DNA from: Capra hircus
Taxonomy: Eukaryota > Chordata > Mammalia > Artiodactyla > Bovidae
NCBI RefSeq assembly: GCF_001704415.2
Contig: NC_030820.1
Coordinates: 1 to 64,000, forward strand
Reading direction: 5' to 3'
DNA: 64,000 nt
The position numbers and the translations under genes are program-made. The notes under the pieces are model-generated. The model did not search any database. It saw only the letters and a program-made list of their open reading frames with translations, and was not told where the DNA came from. Every line of letters starts with the position of its first letter. The stretch's first letter is position 1. Positions 55,401 through 64,000 of the stretch are shown here, in pieces.

Positions 55401-57378
55401 TTGCCTTAGGAAAGTCCATTCTACATGCGAGTTGCGAAGGGCTCTCGGGATTTGTTTCCAGTCGCTTCCGGAGCTGAGGTCCTCACGTGTAGTGGAGACG
55501 GAACCTCCAGATTCCTCTTCAGTGCTGACATGGATTTCGGGGATCCTCTGGAGTTTCCACAGAGGAGTCAGTCCTTGTCACGTGTGGAGAAATGCAAGTC
55601 CGCTTACCTCTCGAGCTGGAGAGATGGTGTCAGGCTTCCTGTCGAGTTGACATAGTGATCGGTGGCTTTTTCTCGAGGTGCCACAGGGCTGTCACACATT
55701 CCATCGTGTTTTGAGTCGATCCTCAGGGTGACAGTCGAGTCAGTGCAGGGGAGTCAGGTGTATCGGAGTGGATTGAGACATCGGGGTCTTTTGGAATGGT
55801 GGCATGATCCCTGGAGTTCCTCTCAAGTGTCAAGTTGAGACCACCTCCTCTTGAGGTGCAACGGGAACGCTGGAATTCCTTTCCTGACGAAGCAGGGATA
55901 TGGACCTTCATCTCGAGATGAGGAGGGAAAACCGGGGCTCTTCTTGAGTTTTGGCGGGACCTTCGGTGTTCCTCTTGAGTGGAGACGTGTATGTCAGGGA
56001 ACTTCTTGAGTTGCCTCAAGGGTGTCAAGGACCCATTCCAGGCTCAAGAGGGAAGGTGGGATTTCTCTCCAGACACCACAGCGGAAAATGGCCTCATCTC
56101 ACGTTGAGGGGAGAATCTCTGGTTTTTTCTTGAGTTGTGGCAGGAAACTTAGGATTCCTCTCTAGTTACGATGGGACCTCAGGGACTCGCTCATGTGGCC
56201 TTAAAAAAGTCCAGTCTCCATGCGAGTTGTGAGTGGCCCCTTGGGATTCTTTGGCAATCGCTGCCAGGACCGAGTTCCTCATCTTGAGTTGAGGCTGGAA
56301 ACAGGTTTCCTCTCCAGTGCCAACATGCATCTTGGGATTCCTCTGGAGTTTCCACACGGGAGTCAGGTCTCGTCTCGTGTGGAGACATGCAGGTCTGCTT
56401 TCCTCTCGAGCTGAAAAAGCAGTGTCTGGCTTCCTGTCGAGTTGACATATGGATCTGCGCCTTACTCTGTAGGAGCCACAGGGCTGTCACACCTGCCATT
56501 GTGTTTTGAATCGATCCTTGGGTTGACCGTCGAGTCTGTGCAGGGGAGTCGGGTGTATCTGGAGTGATTCAGGACATTGCGGGCTTTTGGAATGGTGCCA
56601 CAATCCCTGGGGTTCCTCTCGAGTGTCAAGTTGAGACCACCTCCTCTTGAGGTGCGATTGGAAAGTGGGATTGCTTTCCCAATGAAGCAGGGAAATGGAC
56701 CCTCATCTCGAGATGAAGAGGGAAAAACGTGGCTCTTCTTCAATTGTGTCAGTACACTTGGTATTCCTCTGGAGTGGAGACGTGTATGTTGGCAAAGTTC
56801 TTGACTTACATCAAGGATGTCAAGGCCCCTTTCAAAGTTCAAAAGAGAAGGTGGGGTTTCTCTTGAGATGCCACAGTGGAAATGGGCCATATCTCGCATT
56901 GAGGGGAGAATCTCCTGGTTTTTCTCGAGTTGTGGCAAGAAACTTCTTGTTCCTCTCAAGTTATGATGGGGACCTCAGGGACCTGCTCATGTTGCCTCAC
57001 GAAAGGCCGGTCTCCATGCGAGTCGCGAGGGGCCTCTTGGGATTCCTCTCCAGTCAGTGCTGGGTCCTAGGTCCTCATCTTGAGCTGAGGCCAGAACCTC
57101 AGGTTTCCTCTTGAGTGCTGAACTGGATCTCGGGTTTCCTCTGGAGTTTCAACCGGGGAGTCAGGCCTGATCTCTTTTGGAGACATGCAAGTCTGCTTTC
57201 CTTTGAGCTGTAACAGTGGTGTCAGGCTTGCTGTCGAGTGGACATAGGGTTCTGTGTCTTTCTCTTGAGGTGGCCCAGGGCTGTCACACGTGCCATTGTG
57301 TCATGAGTCGATACACAGGGTGACAGTCGAGTCAGTGCAGGGGAATCAGGTGTATCTGGAGTGGATTGGGACATCGGT
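52423..57378. repeat. Satellite I block 8, about 6.2 monomers
   Basis: The longest uninterrupted variant-2 array. The landmark recurs near 52816, 53612, 54409, 55194, 55989 and 56784, spacings 796, 797, 785, 795 and 795. The last monomer (about 56500-57378) carries special marks (gctgaactggatctc, gagtggacatagggttctgtg, gaggtggcccaggg) that recur only at about 59720-60286. It ends …gggacatcggt at the LTR. Confidence 0.9.
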
Positions 57379-58687
57379 TGCTGGAGTCCAGCTGAGTGGA
57401 TCCAGGGTATTCGAAGGGGAGTCAGAGTTGGCATCTTAGAATAAATTGTTTCATTAGAAATATAAAGATTAGGATAGAAGATTATAGTAGGTAAATTCGT
57501 GGAGAAAAGCGACTGAATAACTTGGATAATGCGGAGAACTAATAAAACCCGAGACAAGATGTTGGCACCATCTACGTAGGCCACCGGCGCCCGCTTGCAT
57601 AGTGGAGAGTGCCCCACCTTGGGCTCCCTCTCACGTGGGTCTTAGAAGCCAGGGCAAATAAGTAGACATGGCGAGCCTCCACTCTCCAGATGTGAATTCA
57701 GCCTGAAAAGGAGAGGGAGGGAGAGGGAGAAAGAGAGAGAGTCGACACGTGATAAACCAGTCTTTCCAGTGACTGGCCCATATTTTATTGTCTGGAAGGC
57801 TTTTTACACTGTTGGTTGTACATAGAGATCAATGGATAATACAAAATTATGCTCTGACTCTTATTGAGACCAGGCTTTCTCTCTGCATACCCAGCTGTAT
57901 ACACAAGTCTTAGGTGATTTACATCATCTTCTGGCCAGAAGGCCAATTAACATTTTATGGCCCTTTTCTGATAAAGGTCTGTCAACGAGAAAACCTAGTT
58001 GCCTTAATAGTGTTCTTCTTCCCAAATTCTGGTGCCATTCTCAGAAACCACTAAATAAACTTACATTCTTACAAAGCAAGGACACAGCAATTTATAACAA
58101 GGAATGAGGAATACAGTGATTTATAACAAAGAGAAAATTCATTAACTCAAAGGTCTAGTGTTGCTAACATTAAAACTACAGTATTCCTTTTTCCATATCC
58201 CAATTACATTGATTAATATCCTTCAAGTGCCTAAAAGATAAAGACTATGGAGGCCTGGCAGCAGTCAATGACTCAACAGTGGAACCCATCACCAATATAA
58301 TTTCCAGCTTTTTAGAAAAGGCTCTATATCTTTATGAAGCTTTAAGCTACATGCCTCAGAGGGCTGGGGGGCTGTATCACAAGTTGCAAAAGTCCAGGGG
58401 ATCCTGTCTGGCAAGTTAGAGAGCCATCAGAGGGATTTGAGCTGAGACACACCTTTCATATGCAGGAGACCAGTTGGAGCTCTAAGTTAACTTTTTCCAG
58501 AGAAAGGTGGGTGGGGATAGCCCCCTGTAATGTCAGAAGAGTATAGTAGATCAGACAGTATACAGACAGATTTTGGCTTTGGAGTAAATGCTCAGGCAGA
58601 GGACCCATGAGATCTGACTTGCCTTCCCCATCAGGTCTCTCCACATGACCTTGTCGAGGGTGGGATCTCCCATGCTGGCTCCCAGCA
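57379..58687 (-). mobile_element. LTR, minus (1309 bp), first in composite array
   Basis: Plus-strand ends tgctggagtccagct … ctggctcccagca. Flanks ATCGGT and ATTGGG match the satellite word atcggg. The TATA position has TGTAAAA. It shares with 60287-61612 the derived start region cagggtattcgaagggg and agttggcatcttaga. Confidence 0.88.
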
Positions 58688-60286
58688 ATTGGGGTCTTTT
58701 GGAATGGTGCCACGACCCCTGGCATTCCACTCGATTTTCAAGTTGAGAACACCTCCACTTGTGGTGTGACAGGAAGGCCAGGATTCCTTTCTCAATGAAG
58801 CAGGAAAATGGACCCTCAGCTCGAGATGAGGATGGAAAACTGGGGGTCTTCTTGAGTTGTGTGGGGAACCTCGGTATTCCTCTTGAGAGGAGAAGTTTAT
58901 TTGGGGGAAATTCTTGAGTTGCATCCAGGATGTCAAGGACCCTTCGAAGATTAAGAGAGAAGGTGGGATTTCTCTAGAGACGCTGCAGCGGAAATGGGCC
59001 TCATTTTGCGTTGAGGAGAGAATCTCCTGGATTTTCACGAGTTGTGGCAGGAAACTTAGGGTTCCTCTCGAGTTACAACGGGGACCTCAGGGACCCGCTC
59101 GTGGGGCCTCAGGAAAGTCCTGTCTCCCTACGAGTTGCGAGGGGCCTCTCAGGATTCCTCTCCAGTCGCTTCTGGGGGCAAGGTACTCATCTGGAGTTAA
59201 GGCCAGAACCTCAGGGACCTCTCCAGTGCTGACATGGATTTCGGGGTTCCTCTGGAGTTTTCACAGGGGAGTCAGGCCTTGTTTCGTGTGGAGACATGCA
59301 AGTCCGCTTTCCTCTCGAACTGTAACGGTAGTGACATGTTTCCTTTCGAGTTGACATAGGGATCGGTGGCTTTCTCTCCAGGTGACACAGGGCTGTCACA
59401 CGTGCCATCGTGTTGAAGGTCGATTCTCGGGGTGTCTTTCGAGTCATTGCAGGAGAATCAGGTGTATCTGGAGTGTATTGGGACATCAGGGTCTTTTGGA
59501 ATGGTGGCACAATCCCTGGAGTTCCTCTTGAATATTAAGTTGAGACCACCTCCTCTTGAGATGCAACGGAACGCCGTGATTCCTTTCCAGATGAAGCAGG
59601 GTAATGGACCCTCATCTCGAGATGAGGAGGGGAAAACGCGGCTCTTCTTCAGTTGTGGAGGGACACTCAGTATTCCTCTCAAATGGAGACGTGTAGGTCG
59701 GCGAAGTTCTTGACTTACATCACGGCTGTCAATGCCCCTTTCAAGGCTCAAGAGAGAAGGTGGAATTTCTCTTGAGATGCTGACACAGAAAACGGCCATA
59801 TCTCGCGTTGAGGGGAGAATCTCCTGGTTTTTCTCGAGTTGTGGCAGGAAACGTGGGATTCCTCTCAAGTTATCACGGGGACCTCAGGGACCCGCTCGTG
59901 TTGCCTCAAGAAAGGCCAGTCTCCATGCGAGTTGCGAGGGGCCTCTTGGGATTCCTCTCCAGTTGGTGCCGGGTCCTCAGTCCTCCTCTTGAGCTGAGGC
60001 CGGAACCTCAGGTTTCCTCTCGAGTGCTGAACTGGATCTCAGGGTTCCTCTGGAGTTTCAACTGGGGAGTCAGGCCTGGTCTCTTCTGGAGACATGCAAA
60101 TCTTCTTTCCTCTCGAGCTGTAACTGGTGTCAGGCTTGCTGTCGAGTGGACATAGGGTTCTGTGTCTTTCCCTCGAGGTGGCCCAGGGCTGTCACACGTG
60201 CCATCGTGTCACGAGTCGATACGCAGGGTGACAGTCGAGTCAGTACAGGGGAATCAGGTGTATCTGTAGTGGATTGGGACATTGGT
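58688..60286. repeat. Satellite I block 9, two monomers, part of the composite repeat
   Basis: 1599 bp, i.e. exactly two 0.8-kb monomers between two LTRs at the same phase. The first monomer has ctggcattcc, gtgacaggaaggcc and gttgtgtgggga, shared with 61613-63206. The second has the special marks shared with 56500-57378. Confidence 0.9.
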
Positions 60287-61612
60287 TGCTGGGGTTCAGC
60301 TCTGGTGGATCCAGGGTATTCGAAGGGGAGTCGAAGTTGGCATCTTAGAAAAAGTTATTTAATTAGATATAAAGATTAGGATAGAAGATTATAGTAGGTA
60401 AATTCGTGGAATAAAGAGGCTGAAATCTTGGGTTGCACGGAGAGCTAATAAACCCCTAGGCAAGAGGTTTGCACCATCTACATAGGCCACCTGTGCCCGC
60501 TTGCATAGCGGAGGATGCCCTGCCTTGGGCTCCCTCTCACGTGGGTCTTAGAAGCCAGAGCAAATAAGTAGAAATGGTGAGCCTCCACGCCCCAGATGCA
60601 AATTCAGCCTGAAAATGAGAGGGAGTGAGAGGGAGAAAGAGAGAGAGAGAGAGTCAACATGGGATAAACCAGTCTTTCCTGTGACTGGCCCATATTTTAT
60701 TGTCCGGAAAGGCTTTTTATACTTTTGGTTGCGCATAGAGATCAATGGATAATACAAAATTATGCAGCATCAGCAGCCCTGACTCTTATTGAGACCAGGC
60801 TTTCTCTCTGCATACCCAGCTGTATACACAAGTCTTAGGTGATTTACATCATCTTCTGGCCAGAAGGCCAATTAACAGTTTATGGCCCTTTTCTGATAAG
60901 GGTCTGTCAACCAGAAAATTTATTTACCTTAATAATGTTGTTCTTCCCAAAGTCTGGTGACATTCTCAGAAATTACTAAATAAAGTTACATTCTTACATA
61001 GCAAGGACATAACAATTTATAACAAGGAAAGAGGAGTACAATGATTTATAACAAAGAGAAAATTCATTAACTCAAAAGTCTAATATTGCAAACATTAAAA
61101 CTACAGTATTCCTTTTTCTATATCCCAATTACATTGATTAATATCCTTCAGGTGCCTAAAAGATAAAGACTATGGAGGCTTGGCAGCAGTCATTGACTCA
61201 ACAGTGGACCCCATCACCAATATAATTTCTAGCTTTTAAAAAAGGCTGTATATCTTGAAGAGGCTTTAAGCTGCATGCCGCTCAAGGTTGGGGCACTGTA
61301 TCAAAAGTTGTAAAAGTACGGGGGATCCTATCACGCAAGTTAGGGAGCCATCAGAGGGATTTGAGCTGAGACACTCCTTTCATATGCAGGAGACCAGTTG
61401 GCGCACTAAGTTAACTTTTTCCAGAAAAAGGTGTTTGAGGATAGCCCCCTGTAATGTCAGAACGTTATAGTATAGCAGACAGTAAACAGACAGATTTTGA
61501 TTTCAAGGTAATTCTCAGCCAGAGGACCCCTTGAGACCTGACTTGCCTTGCTCTGTCCAGTCTCTCCACATGCCCTTGTCCAGGGTGGGATCTCCTGTGC
61601 TGGCTCCCAGCA
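60287..61612 (-). mobile_element. LTR, minus (1326 bp), second in composite array
   Basis: Plus-strand ends tgctggggttcagct … ctggctcccagca, flanked by ATTGGT and ATTGGG. TATAAAA is on minus at 60715-60721. It lies 2908 bp after the LTR at 57379 and 2920 bp before that at 63207. Confidence 0.88.
60715..60721 (-). promoter_or_regulatory. TATA box of LTR at 60.3 kb
   Basis: TATAAAA on minus, intact here while the sister LTR at 57379 has TGTAAAA. Transcription would run leftwards through U5 into satellite block 9. Confidence 0.5.
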
Positions 61613-63206
61613 ATTGGGGTCTTTTTGAATGGTGGCATGACGCCTGGCATTCCTCTCGACATTCAAATTGAGACAGTCTCCTCTTGCGGTGTGACAGGAA
61701 GGCCTGGATTCCTTTCCCAACGAAGCACGGAAATGGACCCTCATCTCGACAGGAAGGAAAAATGGGGATCTTCTTAAGTCGTGTGGGGACTCTCTGTGTT
61801 CATCTCGAGTGGAGATGGCTATGTCCGGGAAATTCTTGAGTAGCATCCAGAGTGTCAAGGACCCTTTGAGGCTCAAGAGAGAAGGTGGGATTTCTCTTGA
61901 GATGTCGCAGCATAAAAGGACCTCATCTCGCATTGAGGGACGAATCACCTGGTTTTTGTAGATTTGTGTCAGGACTCTTGGGGTTGCTCTTGAGTTACGA
62001 CGGGGACCTCAGGGACCCGCTAGTGTGGCCACAGGAAAGTCCAGTCACCAGGGGAGTTGTGAGGGGCCTCTCAGGATTCCTCTGCAGTCCCTGCTGGGGC
62101 CGAGGTCCTCATCTGGATTTGAGGCCGGAACCTCAGGGTTCCTCTCCAGTGCTGACATGGATCTCGGGGTTCCTCTGGAGTTTCCACAGGGGAGTCAGAC
62201 CTCGTCTCGTGTGCAGACATGCAAGTCTGCTTTCCTCTCGAGCTGGAAATGCAATGTCAGGCTTCCTGTCGAGTTGACATAGGGATTGGTGACTTTCTCT
62301 AGGTGCCACAGGGTTGTCACCCCTGCCATCGTGTTGTGAGTCAACCCTTGGGCTGACCGTCGAGTCAGCACAGGGGAGTCAGGTGAATATGGAGTGGATT
62401 GGGACATTGGGGTCTTTTGTAATTGTGACACGACCCCTGGATTTCCTCTCGAGTGTCAAGTTGTGACTGCTTCCTCTTGCAGTGGGATGAAAAGGCCAGG
62501 ATACCTTTCTCGACGAAGCAGTGAAATGGACCCTCATCTCGAGATGAGGAAGGGAAAACGAGGGTCTTCTTGAGTTGTGTGGGGACCCTCGGTGTTCCTC
62601 TGAGTGGAGACGGTTATTTCGGGGAACTCTTGAGTTGCATCCATGGTGTCAAGGACCCTTCACGCTCAAGAGAGAAGGTGGGATTTCTCTTGAGACAGCA
62701 CAGCAGAAGAGGGCCTCATCTCACGTTGAGCGGAGAATCTCCTGGTTTTTGTCGAGCTAAGGGAGGAAACTTGGGGTTCCTCTTGAATTACATTGGGGAC
62801 CTCTGGGATCCGCTGGTGTTGCCTCAGGAAAGGCCAGTTTCCATGCGAGTTGGGAGGGGCCTCTCAGGATTCTTCTCCAGTAGCTGCCGGGTCCTAGTTC
62901 CTCCTCTGGAGCTGAGGCTGAAACCTCAGTTTTCCTCTCCAGTGCTCACATGGATCTCGGGGTTCCTATGGCGTTTCAACCGGGGAGTCAGGCCTCGTCT
63001 CTTGTGGAGGGATGCAAGTCTGCTTTTGTCTTGAGCTGTAACAGTAGTGTCAGGCTACCTGTCGAGTTGACATAGGGATCTGTGGCTTTCTCTCGAGGTG
63101 CCACATAGCTGTCACACGTGCCATCAGGTTTTGAGTCGATACTGGGGGTGACATTCAAGTCAGTACAGGAAAATTAGTTATATCTGGAGTGGATTGTGAC
63201 ATCGCG
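61613..63206. repeat. Satellite I block 10, two monomers, part of the composite repeat
   Basis: 1594 bp, again two monomers. It starts attggggtctttttgaatgg, in the same phase as block 9, and ends …ggattgtgacatcgcg at the third LTR. Confidence 0.9.
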
Positions 63207-63456
63207 TGCTGGGGTCCAGCCCCGGTGGATCCAGGGAATTCGAAGGGGAGACGGATTTGGCGTCTTAGGAAAAATTATTTAATTGGAAATATAAAGATTA
63301 GGATAGAAGAGTATAGTAGGAAAATTCATGGAGAAAACGGGCTGAATAACTTGAGTTACACCGAGAGCTAATAAACCCCGAGACACGAGGTTTGCACCAT
63401 CTCTGGAGGCCACCGGCGCCCTCTTGAATAGCGAAGGGTGCCCCACCTTGGGCTCC
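63207..63456 (-). mobile_element. LTR, minus: 3' end only, third in composite array
   Basis: Starts tgctggggtccagccccgg at the same satellite word (atcgcg for atcggg). It has the expected first 250 bp up to ccttgggctcc and is then cut by another LTR start. Its continuation would lie beyond the window if the second LTR is a nested insertion. Confidence 0.82.
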
Positions 63457-64000
63457 TGCCGGGGTCCAGCCCCGGTGGATCCAGGGTGATTCGAAGGTGG
63501 GGACGGAGTCGGCATCTTTGGAAAAATACATATTTAATCACAGATATAGAGAGATTAGAAATGGATAGTGTAGTAGGAAGATTAGTGGAAAAAAAGAGTC
63601 TGAATAACTTGGATTACATGGAACAGCACCCATGCTCCAGATGGGAATTCAGCCAGGAAAGCAAGAAAGAAGCGACATGGGGGAATCAGTCTTTCTGGAA
63701 ACTGATTCGATTTCTTTATTTTTGGGTTTGCTTATATACCTTTTGTTACACATAGGAATGAATATAGAGTCACGAGGGAGTCAGCAGTCCTGACCTTTAT
63801 CAAAATCAGGTGCTTCACATAAATGTATAAAAAAGGTACATCATCTTCTGGCCATGAGTGAGACCTGCTGACATTTTATGATCCTTTCTTTCTGAGAACC
63901 AAAAAACTTATTTCTTCCAAGGGTGTTTTTTCTTAAACCAGGAACCACACTCCAAATAAAGTTGCATTCCTATAGGGTGAGGGTGTAGTGAGTTACAATG
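63457..64000 (-). mobile_element. LTR of a second subfamily, minus, running off the window
   Basis: Starts tgccggggtccagccccgg directly after LTR sequence. The body matches the reverse complement of 19867-20649 (for example the ttatcaaaatcaggtgcttcac region) rather than its left neighbour. It is probably nested in LTR 63207. Without its other end, a recombination joint between two LTRs is also possible. Confidence 0.78.

Noticed and set aside
6018..63206. Regular 31-bp spacing considered as a CRISPR-like array
   Set aside because: There are no conserved repeats with unique spacers; every segment is a diverged copy of the same subrepeat, and the host is a mammal.

Overview
The window is ruminant nuclear DNA made almost entirely of repeats, with no host protein-coding gene that I can support. 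A ruminant is indicated by a BovB (RTE-clade) LINE seen twice, a Bov-tA type tRNA-headed SINE, L1 elements, and a GC-rich satellite built from about 31-bp subrepeats. These subrepeats are the signature of the bovid/cervid satellite I (1.715-type) family. The monomer here is about 0.80-0.82 kb rather than the 1.4 kb known for cattle 1.715. I therefore infer a sheep/goat-like or other non-Bos pecoran, and a centromeric or pericentromeric location. Both are inferences.

About 29 kb (45%) is satellite, in ten blocks: 6018-15223, 20650-23487, 24697-26040, 27405-30608, 31981-33770, 34958-36266, 42212-43401, 52423-57378, 58688-60286 and 61613-63206. The first block is one sequence variant. All blocks right of 20.65 kb are a second variant. 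Between the blocks sit endogenous retrovirus LTRs of 1.2-1.4 kb (TG...CA-type ends, TATAAAA, Lys-type primer-binding site, betaretrovirus/ERVK-like).

Layout. 1-6017: a minus-strand, internally deleted provirus (A) whose 3' LTR runs off the window. 15224-20649: a plus-strand chimera (B) made of a 5' LTR, part of gag, a 5'-truncated L1 and an LTR piece of another subfamily. 23488-24696 and 33771-34957: solo LTRs on plus. 26041-27404 and 30609-31980: two related minus LTRs at the same satellite position. 36267-42211: a minus-strand BovB fragment, then provirus C (internal part plus one LTR that carries a SINE and a second BovB). 43402-52422: a minus LTR split by a 7.7-kb L1 with a clean 16-bp target-site duplication. 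57379-63456: three minus LTRs at one satellite position, 2.9 kb apart. 63457-64000: a further LTR placed inside the last of these.

The main points of interest are these. (1) LTRs were amplified together with satellite monomers as composite higher-order repeats (one LTR plus two monomers, period 2908 and 2920 bp). (2) Proviruses A and C share a rearranged internal gene order, which implies a non-autonomous mosaic ERV lineage that also seems to carry a piece of an older LINE. (3) Element B marks both a switch of LTR subfamily and a switch of satellite variant. All retroviral and LINE reading frames are broken or truncated, except one long open ORF2 fragment at 17672-19552. No gene pathway or operon logic applies. 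The interactions are insertion, recombination, and LTR promoters that face satellite.
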